DNA of 62,961 bases from JAPUDQ01 sp049644865 (GCA_049644865.1 JBARSV010000005.1:1-62961), one strand, 5' to 3'; shown: positions 9,815 through 18,240, numbered from the stretch's first letter. Translations and numbers: made by a program. Notes: generated by a model from the letters alone, not told the origin.

Positions 9815-9856
9815 ACCCTTATAGATAAGGGTAGAATCTCTGTTCGCAACTGTCAA
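9815..9856 (-). promoter_or_regulatory. Promoter with palindromic operator
   Basis: On the minus strand TTGACA (9851-9856) and TACCCT (9828-9833) are 17 bases apart. ACCCTTATAGATAAGGGT (9815-9832) is a perfect 18-bp palindrome that overlaps the -10 box and the predicted start. A dimeric repressor site is the simplest reading. Confidence 0.6.
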
Positions 9857-9891
9857 CACTCACCTATCTGACATACCAATAAGAGTATTGG

Positions 9892-10485
9892 CTAATTGTA
9901 CACGACTTTGTCGGCAATACCATACGCCACGGCCTCACGAGCATCCATCCAGAAGTCACGCTCCATGTCGGCTTTGACCTTGGCCAGTTTTTGACCGGTG
10001 TTTTTTGCGGTAATCTCTGCAAGTAGCTCTTTGAGCCGAATTGCTTCGCGCAGGCTAATCTCTTGGTCGGTCACCTTACCCTGTGTGCCACTCGACGGTT
10101 GATGTATCATGACCCGAGAGTTCGGCAATACATATCGTTTGCCCTTTGCACCACTACTCAGCAAAAAAGCTCCCATGCTTGCCTGCAATCCAATACCGTA
10201 TGTTGCGACGTCGGGTTTGATGAATTGCATCGTGTCATAAATCGCCAGTCCGTCACTGACACTCCCACCAGGGCTGTTAATGTACAGCGATATATCTTTC
10301 TTGGGGTCTTCGTAGGCCAAGTGGAGTAGCTGCGCCACGACGATATTAGCTGTTGCCTCATTGACTTCATCGCCCAAAAAAACAATCCGCTCTTTGAGTA
10401 ATTTGCTATAAATATCATATGCCCGCTCGCCATCATGCGATTTCTCGATGACGGTCGGAACTAAATAACTCTTTGTCGATTTCAT
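9892..10485 (-). CDS. clpP: ATP-dependent Clp protease proteolytic subunit
   Basis: ClpP forms the barrel-shaped serine protease that works with ClpC (35.5-38 kb here) or other Clp ATPases. The nucleophile serine lies in GLQASMGAF (about residue 103) and the histidine in MIHQPSSG (about 128). Three ATGs are in frame at the N-terminus. The third, at 10485, is chosen because a TATAAT box ends exactly 7 bases before it, while the first ATG overlaps that box; the mRNA would then be leaderless. A perfect CIRCE element covers the -35 region, so HrcA control is expected. The length (197 residues) is normal. Confidence 0.95.
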   Translation of the reverse strand: MKSTKSYLVPTVIEKSHDGERAYDIYSKLLKERIVFLGDEVNEATANIVVAQLLHLAYEDPKKDISLYINSPGGSVSDGLAIYDTMQFIKPDVATYGIGLQASMGAFLLSSGAKGKRYVLPNSRVMIHQPSSGTQGKVTDQEISLREAIRLKELLAEITAKNTGQKLAKVKADMERDFWMDAREAVAYGIADKVVYN

Positions 10486-10492
10486 GGACATC

Positions 10493-10533
10493 ATTATAGA
10501 TCACAATTAGCACTCATGCAATACGAGTGCTAA
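10493..10533 (-). promoter_or_regulatory. CIRCE/HrcA-controlled promoter of clpP
   Basis: A perfect CIRCE inverted repeat, TTAGCACTC-N9-GAGTGCTAA, occupies 10507-10533. The minus-strand -35 box TTGCAT (10516-10521) lies within the CIRCE spacer, and TATAAT (10493-10498) follows after 17 bases. HrcA bound here would block RNA polymerase directly. Confidence 0.92.
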
Positions 10534-10540
10534 TAACCCG

Positions 10541-10587
10541 AACTCGACGTAATCGTCGAGTTCTTGAGGGGCGGACCTGTCCGCCCC
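10541..10587. terminator. Two tandem perfect hairpins
   Basis: AACTCGACG-TAAT-CGTCGAGTT (10541-10562) and GGGGCGGAC-CT-GTCCGCCCC (10568-10587) are both perfect 9-bp stems. They lie between the clpP promoter and cfa. The rest of the gap, 10588-10780, holds no feature I can identify. The hairpins may insulate the divergent genes. Confidence 0.5.
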
Positions 10588-10795
10588 GCTCTTCAGATGA
10601 AATAAATTCATCAAAAGAGCTCCCCACCTCTAAAGGCTTCGCTATCGCTCGCTGTCGCCTTCGGCTCCGAACAGGGATAACTATGTCGAAGCTAATCAGT
10701 TGGCGACTGGCCGAGTTTGTCCTGAGGAGAATATTTGGAAGTGAGGTTTTATATTTATCTAGCCTGTTGCACACAATACCGCTATAATTCTTTCC

Positions 10796-11977
10796 ATGTT
10801 TGAAAAGAAAATTCTCGATAAAGCGCTCGGTGCGATGCAGCGAGGCGGTATCGCCATTACCTATTGGGACGGCGAGACCCGGAAGTACGGGCCGGACAAA
10901 CCGTATGCGACCATTCATATCAACGATGCATCTGTCGTCAGGCGTATGATGCGCAATACCTCTCTCGGTTTTGGGGAGTGTTACGCCGAAGGGCTTATAG
11001 AGGTTGATGGACCACTCACCAGCATTATTCGGCTCAGCGCCGAAAACCCAATAAGTGTTCACAATCTCCTCAGCAGTATCGGTAAGGTAAAACTTAAGAA
11101 AAATTACCATAAAACGCAAAAAAGCTACATCGCCCATCACTATGATATCGGCAACGACTTTTATAAGCTCTGGCTTGACGAGTCGATGCTCTACACCTGC
11201 GCTTACTTCCGCACTCCCAAGGATACTCTTGAAATGGCTCAACAACAAAAGATCGCGCATGTCCTCAAAAAACTCCGCCTCGAAAAAGGCATGAGCCTAG
11301 CCGACCTCGGTTGCGGCTGGGGTGATCTCCTCATAACTGCGGCCAAACAATACGGCGTCAGTGGTATCGGAGTGACACTTAGTGAAGAGCAGGTTAAACA
11401 CGCCAACCAGCGTGCCAAGGCTGAGAAAGTCGACAACCTGGTTCACTTTAGGCTCATGAATTTTCAAGATTTGCCAGCACATATGAAAGGAAAACAATTC
11501 GACCGAGTTGTATCTGTCGGCATGATGGAGCATGTTGGTAAGGGCAATATGGACACATATTTCCGCGCCGTTGATGCTTTATTGAAACCGGGTTGCATCA
11601 GTTTAATGCATTATATATCGGTGCATACGGAGACCGACAACGACCCGTGGATCGATAAATACATTTTCCCAGGCGGCTACCTACAATCTATCAGACAATC
11701 CATCGCCATACTACCAAAATATAATTTTTACTTGACTGACTACGAGAGCCTCCGCATGCACTATGCCATGACATGCCGCGAGTGGCGTCGTCGCTTCAAC
11801 GCTCACAAAAAGGATGTTGTGAGTATGTTTGATGAGCAATTTTACCGCATGTGGGATTTCTGGCTCGCCTGCTCCGAAGCTAGCTTCGAATACGGTAATA
11901 TTGACTTGTCGCATTTTGTTTTTACAAAAGGTATTGTCAACGATTTACCATTGACGCGAGAGGACTGGTATCAATAA
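10796..11977 (+). CDS. Cfa-family SAM methyltransferase (cyclopropane or 10-methyl fatty acyl)
   Basis: This 393-residue enzyme transfers a methyl group from S-adenosylmethionine to the double bond of an unsaturated acyl chain in a phospholipid. Family residues are in place: the SAM loop LGCGWGD (172-177), Cys135 in LYTCAYF, Glu245 in MMEHVG, His272 in LMHYIS and Tyr323 in RMHYAM. The family makes cyclopropane fatty acids or, in actinobacteria, the methylene intermediate of 10-methyl fatty acids (TmsB/BfaB). The convergent DHCR24-like FAD gene favours the second role. TATAAT at 10783-10788 ends 7 bases before the ATG and there is no ribosome site, so a leaderless mRNA is predicted. No complete fatty acid synthesis set is seen here, so the substrate may be host-derived. 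Confidence 0.88.
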   Translation: MFEKKILDKALGAMQRGGIAITYWDGETRKYGPDKPYATIHINDASVVRRMMRNTSLGFGECYAEGLIEVDGPLTSIIRLSAENPISVHNLLSSIGKVKLKKNYHKTQKSYIAHHYDIGNDFYKLWLDESMLYTCAYFRTPKDTLEMAQQQKIAHVLKKLRLEKGMSLADLGCGWGDLLITAAKQYGVSGIGVTLSEEQVKHANQRAKAEKVDNLVHFRLMNFQDLPAHMKGKQFDRVVSVGMMEHVGKGNMDTYFRAVDALLKPGCISLMHYISVHTETDNDPWIDKYIFPGGYLQSIRQSIAILPKYNFYLTDYESLRMHYAMTCREWRRRFNAHKKDVVSMFDEQFYRMWDFWLACSEASFEYGNIDLSHFVFTKGIVNDLPLTREDWYQ

Positions 11978-12001
11978 AAGGAGGGGCAGGCCCGAGGGGC
12001 A

Positions 12002-12036
12002 TTGATCATTTTGCATTGATCGTTGATCATTGATAC
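12002..12036. repeat. Heptamer repeat tract (TTGATCA type)
   Basis: Five units in register: TTGATCA, TTTTGCA, TTGATCG, TTGATCA, TTGATAC. It lies between the convergent cfa-like and FAD-oxidoreductase genes. Confidence 0.75.
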
Positions 12037-12114
12037 CCGACCGGCATATCTTCCACCGACGGACAGTTGGCCGTGACGACCAAGGCTCGCCAAGGCGTAG
12101 GCTTGATCAACGCA

Positions 12115-13485
12115 TTACTTTCTCTTCACGCACTTATCGTACAAGTCTTTAAACCGTCCATGTGGGTCATAGGTTTGCTTAATCGGCTGGTAATCAGCAT
12201 AGTTGTAGAGTTTTTCAAACTCTAACCGTGAGTAATACGAGTCCGAATACAAACTCTTTGTGCCATCCATAGTCATGAGCTGACGCTCTATCAGACGGTT
12301 ATAATGCCCCGTCGTCGCACCGTGAGTTGTCGGTACCGTATCCCAAAACCCGACATTGACGTACAATTCACCCGCCTTCATAGGATACAAAGTCCATGGC
12401 CACTGCTTGCCAACCGGAAGTGCCCTGGTCGGACACAACCATATCGGATTAATGCCGATCGTCTCATGGAAGAAATCAAGAAATCGAGCGACCTGCGCGT
12501 TTGGCAATTGGACGTCTTGTATGACCGCCTCGCGTGGTTGATGAGTACCGACAAGTTTCAGCGTTTTTTCAAGCAATTGGTATTTTCCCTCAAATCGCAT
12601 CAACCGCTGATATGTCTTCGAGCCCAACCGCTGACGCCCAAGTACCCGGCGCATGAGTGGCCGATCAGCCCCAACGTTCTTTGAGCACCAAAACCAATCA
12701 GTATCCCAGCGCCATATGTAATCTTCGATGGTCAGATAATCATCGTCACGCGACGGTATCGACCGCCAATACACATTCATATACGTGTAATCACTGGTAT
12801 ACGGTGCATCGTCGACCTGGGTGCCAATCGTCACATACTGTTCTGATGGGCTGATGACCATACCATCTACAAAATCAATCGCCTCGCCCTGGTATCGTCC
12901 CGATTCGCATAGAGCTGTTAGCTCACGCATGAGCAATTCGGACGAGTCGAAACGGATGTTTCTTAGATGGACAAATGGCTTAACGCGGCGCAGTGGTACT
13001 TTCACACGCAGTATATACCCCAGCGTGCCATACGAATTTGGCATCGCGTAAAATAGATCGCGATGCTGATTTTTCGAACAAGTCACGACGTCACCACTAG
13101 CAGTCAAGACATCCATCTCCAGCACTGATTCGTGGGTCAGACCCTCGCGCCACGACGACGATTCGATAGCCAGCCCAGAGATGCCGCCACCGATGGTGAT
13201 CGATTTGAGCTGCGGGACGACAGGCGGCATCAGTCCGACCGCCAGCGTCTCACGCACAATAGCTTCATAGGTGGTCATACCCTCAACGTCAAGCACGAGC
13301 GCCTCTTCATCGATATCAATCACATGGTCGAGGCCCCGCACATCAATCCGAGCGACAGCGCCTTGGTGCCGCGCCCGAAACAGATTCGAGGTAGATTTTT
13401 GCAGTGCGACATGGTGACTCGTCGCCTTCATGGCTGCGGCCAGAGCATCGCGACGGCGTTCATAATCCAGGCGTGTCGTTCGCAT
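12115..13485 (-). CDS. FAD-linked oxidoreductase, DHCR24/TmsA-like
   Basis: This 456-residue flavoprotein has a PCMH-type FAD domain. The motif IGGGISGLAIESSSWREGL, with DLFYAMPNSYGTLGY after it, closely matches delta24-sterol reductase (DHCR24) and the mycobacterial Rv0449c/TmsA/BfaA group. In actinobacteria that group reduces the methylene intermediate made by a Cfa-like partner to a 10-methyl fatty acid. The neighbouring gene is exactly such a partner. The start at 13485 is chosen because TATGAT with an upstream TG (13493-13501) ends 7 bases before this ATG; the 74 residues upstream look non-coding. Other FAD_binding_4 oxidases are the alternative. Confidence 0.82.
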   Translation of the reverse strand: MRTTRLDYERRRDALAAAMKATSHHVALQKSTSNLFRARHQGAVARIDVRGLDHVIDIDEEALVLDVEGMTTYEAIVRETLAVGLMPPVVPQLKSITIGGGISGLAIESSSWREGLTHESVLEMDVLTASGDVVTCSKNQHRDLFYAMPNSYGTLGYILRVKVPLRRVKPFVHLRNIRFDSSELLMRELTALCESGRYQGEAIDFVDGMVISPSEQYVTIGTQVDDAPYTSDYTYMNVYWRSIPSRDDDYLTIEDYIWRWDTDWFWCSKNVGADRPLMRRVLGRQRLGSKTYQRLMRFEGKYQLLEKTLKLVGTHQPREAVIQDVQLPNAQVARFLDFFHETIGINPIWLCPTRALPVGKQWPWTLYPMKAGELYVNVGFWDTVPTTHGATTGHYNRLIERQLMTMDGTKSLYSDSYYSRLEFEKLYNYADYQPIKQTYDPHGRFKDLYDKCVKRK

Positions 13486-13580
13486 AATTGCTATCATACC
13501 ATGCGCGAATAGACTCGTGCACGATAACAGCCCCGCGCAGAGTGTTATCTTCAGCGATGTTTCTTGTCTTCGTTGCCCGC

Positions 13581-13757
13581 TTAGGCGATGCCGCCGAGCA
13601 TAAGGTAGGCCACGAGCAGTCCGTAGACTAGCCGCGCCCAGGAGAAGTGCATGATTGTCGCAGCCATCGCCAGCAAGGCGACAGCCATAAACATCAACCA
13701 GTACCACACCAGCATATTGCGGGTGCGCTCGCTATCGGTGCATTCGGGAAATTCCAT
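13581..13757 (-). CDS. Small two-helix membrane protein
   Basis: This 58-residue gene starts at the ATG at 13757 after an AAGGAG site 6 bases upstream. The protein begins MEFPECTDSERTRN, then has two hydrophobic helices (about residues 15-34 and 40-58) and stops at TAA. It follows trigger factor by 40 bases on the same strand. Its ribosome site is the right arm of a small inverted repeat, AGCTCC-N14-GGAGCT, that begins just after the tig stop, so translation may be gated. No family is recognised. The clean ribosome site and membrane topology argue that it is real. Confidence 0.55.
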   Translation of the reverse strand: MEFPECTDSERTRNMLVWYWLMFMAVALLAMAATIMHFSWARLVYGLLVAYLMLGGIA

Positions 13758-13797
13758 GTGCAGCTCCTTTTCTCTGGGCGGAGCTACACTATTGATA

Positions 13798-15081
13798 CTA
13801 CGATTTGCTATTTAGTTCAACAAGTCGCTCAATTGTTTTTTCAGTAATCACACGGTTAGCAATATCGCGACGGGCTTCGGGAGTATCGAGCTGGTCGGCC
13901 ATCGTCGGCGCTTCTTCTTTACGTTTGGCGAGTTCAGCTTCAAGTTCGTCATGTGAGACATCTATCTTCTCGGCTTTACTGAGTTCAGCTAACACCAGAC
14001 CAGCCTGTATACGACGCTCCGCCATAGGTCGTAACTCTTTGGCGACAAGCTCTTCTTTGTCTTTGCAGCCTTGTTGCGACACATACTGCTCCATCGTCAT
14101 CCCACGATACATGAGATTTTGTATAAGATCACGCTCCAAAGATTGAAGCTGATCAGCGATCAAGACTTCTGGCACTGGCACCTTACTCTTACCGACCAGC
14201 TCTCCGAGCAAGTCGTCCTTGAGCATATCGAGGGTCTGACGCTCTTTTTGAGAGACTAGTTCTCGCTTTATGTCGTCGAGTAACTCTTTTGCCGTGTTAA
14301 AAGGACCTGATTTCTTCGCAAATGCGTCATCTACATCTGGCAGCTTCACCTCATTCACTTTTTTGAGGTCAATTGCAAATCGAACCTTCGCACCCTTCAA
14401 ATGATCAGCATGATAGTCCTTAGGGAACGTCACATCGATGTCGAACATCTCGCCGACACTATGCCCGAGCAACTGCTCTTCAAAGCCAGGGATGAACGAC
14501 TTGCTACCGAGCGTCAGTGGATAGTCCTCACCTTTGGCGCCTTCGATTTCATTGCCGTCTGTATCGCGGCCGTTAAAACTCATGACGACTTCATCACCAT
14601 CTTTGGCCGGCCGTTCGACGGGTATCTTCTCTGAGAATCCCTGTCGCATACGTTCGACGACTTCGTCGATATCGGCTTTGTCGACACTAACGGCAGCTTT
14701 TTTACTTTTAAGTTTCTTGTAGTCACCGAGTGTGATTTCAGGCAGCACGTCGATTTCGGCCTTAAACTCTAGCGTTGTAAACGGCACTAACTTGATGATA
14801 TCAATCTTCGGTTGATCAAGCACTCGCAAGTCTTCGGCGGCAATGACATCATTGAGCGCTGCGTTCACTGCATATTCTACAGACTCACTAGCTAGTACAC
14901 TAGGATCGATATTTTTCTCTACGACGGCAGCAGGTACTTTGCCCTTACGAAAACCTTGTACTTTTACTTCTCGACCAAGTCGTGTTACCGCGTAGTCTTT
15001 GGCGCGGGTAAATTCCGCCTCGTCCACAATGACCGTGACCGCGACAGATGTATCTGATAGTTTTGAGATGGTATGTTTCAT
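13798..15081 (-). CDS. tig: Trigger factor
   Basis: This ribosome-bound chaperone and peptidyl-prolyl isomerase is 427 residues, the usual length. The N-terminal ribosome-binding signature is present as GFRKGKVPAAVVEK (about 43-56). The FKBP-type domain (about 160-245) contains LGSKSFIPGFEEQLLG. A charged helical C-terminal domain follows. A possible -10 box (TACACT) lies 8 bases before the ATG, close to the leaderless pattern of other genes here. Downstream is a 58-residue membrane protein that may share its transcript. Confidence 0.96.
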   Translation of the reverse strand: MKHTISKLSDTSVAVTVIVDEAEFTRAKDYAVTRLGREVKVQGFRKGKVPAAVVEKNIDPSVLASESVEYAVNAALNDVIAAEDLRVLDQPKIDIIKLVPFTTLEFKAEIDVLPEITLGDYKKLKSKKAAVSVDKADIDEVVERMRQGFSEKIPVERPAKDGDEVVMSFNGRDTDGNEIEGAKGEDYPLTLGSKSFIPGFEEQLLGHSVGEMFDIDVTFPKDYHADHLKGAKVRFAIDLKKVNEVKLPDVDDAFAKKSGPFNTAKELLDDIKRELVSQKERQTLDMLKDDLLGELVGKSKVPVPEVLIADQLQSLERDLIQNLMYRGMTMEQYVSQQGCKDKEELVAKELRPMAERRIQAGLVLAELSKAEKIDVSHDELEAELAKRKEEAPTMADQLDTPEARRDIANRVITEKTIERLVELNSKS

Positions 15082-15365
15082 AACTACCTAGTGTAACAGA
15101 TGAGTGCTCGTACCGCGACCTTGAGAATTATGGATGAATGCCATGATAAGCGGGAACACCTCCCGTGTCCTGGGCCATGCGACAGCATAGTCGCGCCATC
15201 AAAAATGCCATGGCAACAGGTCGTGGCGCTTCGGGCTGACGATCAGCCTCGGCAGCGCACATACGCGTACCAGACAGTGGCGAGGATGCTCGTTGCAGGA
15301 GGCACGCGCCGCAGCGCCGCAGCGCATCACGCTGATGGGAAGAGAGCTGCGGCTCGATGTCGTCT
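15082..15365. other. G+C-rich intergenic region, function unknown
   Basis: No convincing gene is seen between tig and the hisS terminator. The sequence is G+C-rich and has several short hairpins, for example GCGAC-agcata-GTCGC (15179-15194) and GCTGA-cga-TCAGC (15236-15248). A run of GCGCCGCA repeats lies near 15308-15323. I compared it by eye with SRP RNA, RNase P RNA and tmRNA signatures and found none. It could be a structured RNA or a decayed gene. Confidence 0.3.
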
Positions 15366-15390
15366 AAAAAAATCGACCCTTCTGGGCCGA
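15366..15390 (-). terminator. Intrinsic terminator of the hisS operon
   Basis: On the minus strand TCGGCCC-agaa-GGGTCGA (15373-15390) is followed by TTTTTTT. It closes the PRTase-LOG-hisS transcript about 80 bases after the hisS stop. Confidence 0.85.
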
Positions 15391-15471
15391 TTGTTGTTGC
15401 TTGAGTGGGTGTGAGGGTGTTTGGCATACTCGTACTATACTGCCATAGCGCCTATGCTTTTGGCAAGTACA

Positions 15472-16887
15472 TTAGACATCAAGTACGTCGTCATTGTTTG
15501 GCTTTTGGGAACGACGCTGCTGACGGCGACGATCAATCACAGTACTGACCACACGTTCGAGCGAGAGCTCTTGTTCGGTTTCACTGGCAACATCTTTGAG
15601 TTTATACATCTCATCACGAATTTCTTGCTCACCGACGAACAGTAGATAGTTGATCTTTTGTTTGACGGCCGTACGAATCTGCTTGTCAATACTACGTCCT
15701 GTCACATCGACTGCCACACGTACACCCTCGCTCCGTAGTTCATCAGCTAACTTACGCGCGGCTTTTTGGACGTCACCCAGTACGACCATGTAAACATCCG
15801 TTGTCGAAACAAATCGTGGCAGTAGCCCATGCGATTCCAAAAACAGTTGCGTCATGGTGAGGCCAGGCGCAAAACCAACCGTTGGCACCGGCTCAGCACC
15901 AAATAATCCGACCAGCCCGTCGTAGCGGCCGCCGCCAAACATCGCGCGATTATTGTCAGGATGGTTGTCAAAGACTTCGAAGACCATACCGGTATAATAA
16001 TCAAAGCCTCGCATCAGACTGATGTCAAACCCTGCATTCTCAACCCCCGCTTCATGAAGCAGCGTGAAGAGCTCTTGCACGTCACGCACGACGTCACTAT
16101 CGAGCAGTTCTTTCGGCAATCCCGCCATCGTCGTCGCTTCGAGTAATTTCGCTATCTTCTCCATGCCGCCAGTCATCTGCTCAGCGCCAAAGATATCGCG
16201 TGCTTGCGTATCAAAATCTTCGCGTGACAGCTTATCTTTGCGGTCAAATAGTTTAATCATCAGCTGCGATTGTACGACGTCGAGACCGAGATATTCGCTC
16301 ATCATAAGATTAATCATGCGTCGGTTGTTGACCCGTATCGTGTACATGCTTTTGTCAGCACCAAAGGCTTTCATGATTCGATCAGCCATGACAATGATCT
16401 CAGCATCAGCCGTGACGCCATCGACACCAAAGATATCAGCATTAAGTTGCCAAAACTCCCGTTCTCGGCCGCGCTGCGGTCGTTCGTAGCGCATAAACTG
16501 TGCGATATTGTACCAACGTACAGGGTAGCCTAGTTCCTGGCGACGTGCCGCGACCATACGACTAACACTCGGGGTCATCTCTGGCCGAATTGCAACGTTA
16601 CGTCCACCACGGTCGGTAAACTGGTATGTCTGCTCGTTGACAATCTCCTGGCCGGTTTTGGCAGCATAGACTTCGAGGGGCTCAAGCAATGGTGCATCAT
16701 AGGCCTCATAGCCAAAGCCTTCGACAACTTTGCGCCACGTCCCAAAGATATAACTGCGCACGCGCATGTCTTCGGGGTAAAAATCTGTCGAGCCCTTGTA
16801 CGGTTGTGGTGATAATCCGCTCATATTCCCGACAATTGTTGCATGTTTCACCCTATTTTGCAAGGATAAGCGCTTAAATTTTTCCAT
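15472..16887 (-). CDS. hisS: Histidine--tRNA ligase
   Basis: HisS charges tRNA-His. Class II motif 2 (MRYERPQRGREREFWQ) is clear, as are the histidine-specific motifs RGFDYYTGMVFE and GGGRYDGL. The C-terminal anticodon-binding domain contains RSEGVRVAVDVTGRS. The start at 16887 is chosen because AAGGAG sits 8 bases before that ATG. It overlaps the end of the LOG gene by 14 bases, so the two are coupled. The operon begins at the promoter at 18241-18269, where a leader peptide with two His codons and alternative hairpins suggests control by tRNA-His charging. Confidence 0.95.
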   Translation of the reverse strand: MEKFKRLSLQNRVKHATIVGNMSGLSPQPYKGSTDFYPEDMRVRSYIFGTWRKVVEGFGYEAYDAPLLEPLEVYAAKTGQEIVNEQTYQFTDRGGRNVAIRPEMTPSVSRMVAARRQELGYPVRWYNIAQFMRYERPQRGREREFWQLNADIFGVDGVTADAEIIVMADRIMKAFGADKSMYTIRVNNRRMINLMMSEYLGLDVVQSQLMIKLFDRKDKLSREDFDTQARDIFGAEQMTGGMEKIAKLLEATTMAGLPKELLDSDVVRDVQELFTLLHEAGVENAGFDISLMRGFDYYTGMVFEVFDNHPDNNRAMFGGGRYDGLVGLFGAEPVPTVGFAPGLTMTQLFLESHGLLPRFVSTTDVYMVVLGDVQKAARKLADELRSEGVRVAVDVTGRSIDKQIRTAVKQKINYLLFVGEQEIRDEMYKLKDVASETEQELSLERVVSTVIDRRRQQRRSQKPNNDDVLDV

Positions 16888-17419
16888 TTGTCTGCTCCTT
16901 TGCAGTAGCCACCGCACACCTTACGGCATCGCGTACGTTATCGACTCTCACAAATGATGTCAGTCGTCTTTCGTCTAGGTAATCTTCCTCTAAGCGGTCT
17001 GTCCAACCTCCATAACCAGTGATGAGTATTATTGGCTTTTTCATTCGATACGCGACTGCGATCTCCTGCAATGTGCCCGCTCCGCCACCGATCGATATCA
17101 CCGCATCACTCATGCCGATAAGTTGTGACGGGCCACGATAGGCGACGTCGCCTGTCACGATTTCGACGTCCACAAACTTGTTGCCCTCGCCGCGCCCATT
17201 TGCAGCAATTTCCGCGACAGTGATCGCACCCGTGCGCTTTGCGCCTTTGCAAACAGCCTCCATGACTCCACCCTTTCCACCATTGATAACGATGCAATTT
17301 CTTTTACCTAACAGTTCCCCTATCAGCTCAGCCGCTCTATACATGGCAGCATTTGGCCTTGTATACGGATATTCCTCTGGACCCGCAGATCCTATTACTG
17401 CTATTTGTAATCGTTTCAT
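16874..17419 (-). CDS. LOG-family (TIGR00725-like) nucleotide-binding protein
   Basis: This 181-residue Rossmann protein has INGGKGGVMEAVCKGA and the GGGAGTLQEIAVAYRMKKPI loop of the LOG/lysine-decarboxylase-like family. Members with the usual PGGxGTxxE motif cleave nucleotide 5'-monophosphates to base and ribose phosphate. Here the loop reads GGGAGTLQE, the TIGR00725 variant. A perfect AAGGAGG precedes the ATG, which overlaps the upstream PRTase stop (ATGA). Sitting between a phosphoribosyltransferase and hisS, it may act in nucleotide salvage; the substrate is unknown. Confidence 0.82.
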   Translation of the reverse strand: MKRLQIAVIGSAGPEEYPYTRPNAAMYRAAELIGELLGKRNCIVINGGKGGVMEAVCKGAKRTGAITVAEIAANGRGEGNKFVDVEIVTGDVAYRGPSQLIGMSDAVISIGGGAGTLQEIAVAYRMKKPIILITGYGGWTDRLEEDYLDERRLTSFVRVDNVRDAVRCAVATAKEQTNGKI

Positions 17420-18100
17420 ACTGCCTCCTTGTATTGATTTAGTATTGTTTGAAATCGTGTATCTCCTCTAAGGCGTCGTGCGACATAATCAGCCGCCACC
17501 TCTGGTTTTTCTGCCAGCGTCTTCAATGTATTCATCGCGGGCACTCCACCTCCCTTCTGCGAATATGTCACGCAGGTCGTTAGCGGCCACCCCGCGAGAC
17601 GCCGACGTAGGCGGTGTGAGTCCCATGCCATGCCAACGCCGATTCTGACAGCTTCCGCACCATCAACCGCCTCTGCGGCTGCTTGTAATGTCCTGCCCGT
17701 CACCGCAACGTCATCGACAAGCAACGTTGTCCCGCACACCCTCACGGATTGCGCGCGTACAACGCGCTGTTCGCGAATGCGGCTGTCGAGTTCTACGGTT
17801 ATTGGCTGATCTTTGGCAGTGACAGGCCAAAACTGTGTAATGTCTTTTGCGCTATTACCGATGGCCACGCATTGATCAAACGAACCGACATCTTGTAGTA
17901 GACGAGCAGCCAACCGTGCCAAGTTTATCGGGATAATCCCTGCGTCGAGCATTTGTAGCCTTCTTGCGATCTCCTCAAACTCACGGTCGATGAAGGCAAC
18001 ACGCAGCGCCCGCTGGCACCACCAGATTCACTGGTTGATCTTTGATCGATTGGTCTAATTCTCGCCAATCCTGTTTGTCCTCATATATAAAATCCTTCAT
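17416..18100 (-). CDS. Phosphoribosyltransferase, frame interrupted by an apparent frameshift
   Basis: The main open frame (17416-17952 and upstream) carries the PRPP loop LLVDDVAVTGRTLQAA, typical of type I phosphoribosyltransferases, which join a base to PRPP. Codons continue sensibly upstream of its first ATG (FIDREFEEIARRLQ) but no start codon occurs before an in-frame stop at 18028-18030. In the adjacent frame a 39-codon stretch begins at an ATG at 18100 with a GGAG site. It runs as MKDFIYEDKQDWRELDQSI and stops at 17981. Joining the two with a +1 shift between 17984 and 18027 gives one normal-looking protein of about 227 residues. An assembly insertion or a programmed shift could explain it. 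Confidence 0.72.
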
Positions 18101-18130
18101 GGTGTTCTCCAATACATTATTTTTCACTAT

Positions 18131-18188
18131 CAAAAACGCCGAGGGAGTCGGCGTTATTCTATGGCAATCACAAAAAACTAACCGACTC
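18131..18188 (-). promoter_or_regulatory. Attenuator: terminator and competing antiterminator
   Basis: On the minus strand AACGCCG-ACTCCCT-CGGCGTT (18135-18155) followed by TTTTT is an intrinsic terminator 31 bases before the first gene of the hisS operon. GAGTCGG at the end of the leader peptide frame (18182-18188) is perfectly complementary to CCGACTC (18145-18151), which includes the end of the terminator left arm and the loop. The two pairings exclude each other. Confidence 0.7.
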
Positions 18189-18231
18189 GACCCGGCAACA
18201 TATGCATATGGACGTTGATTAGTATATTCAT
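18178..18231 (-). CDS. Leader peptide of the hisS operon, two His codons
   Basis: A 17-codon frame begins about 2 bases after the predicted transcription start and reads MNILINVHMHMLPGRVG before TAG. His codons are numbers 8 and 10. The stop lies immediately after the GAGTCGG segment that can pair with the downstream terminator arm. A ribosome stalled on the His codons would leave GAGTCGG free, and one that reaches the stop would cover it. This is the logic of an amino-acid attenuator. Two His in 17 codons is modest evidence for which amino acid is sensed. Confidence 0.55.
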   Translation of the reverse strand: MNILINVHMHMLPGRVG

Positions 18232-18240
18232 TGTCTTTTC

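Noticed and set aside
15128..15427. 99-residue minus-strand frame between hisS and tig
   Set aside because: It contains the hisS terminator hairpin and has an odd Cys/Arg-rich composition with no ribosome site; treated as non-coding.
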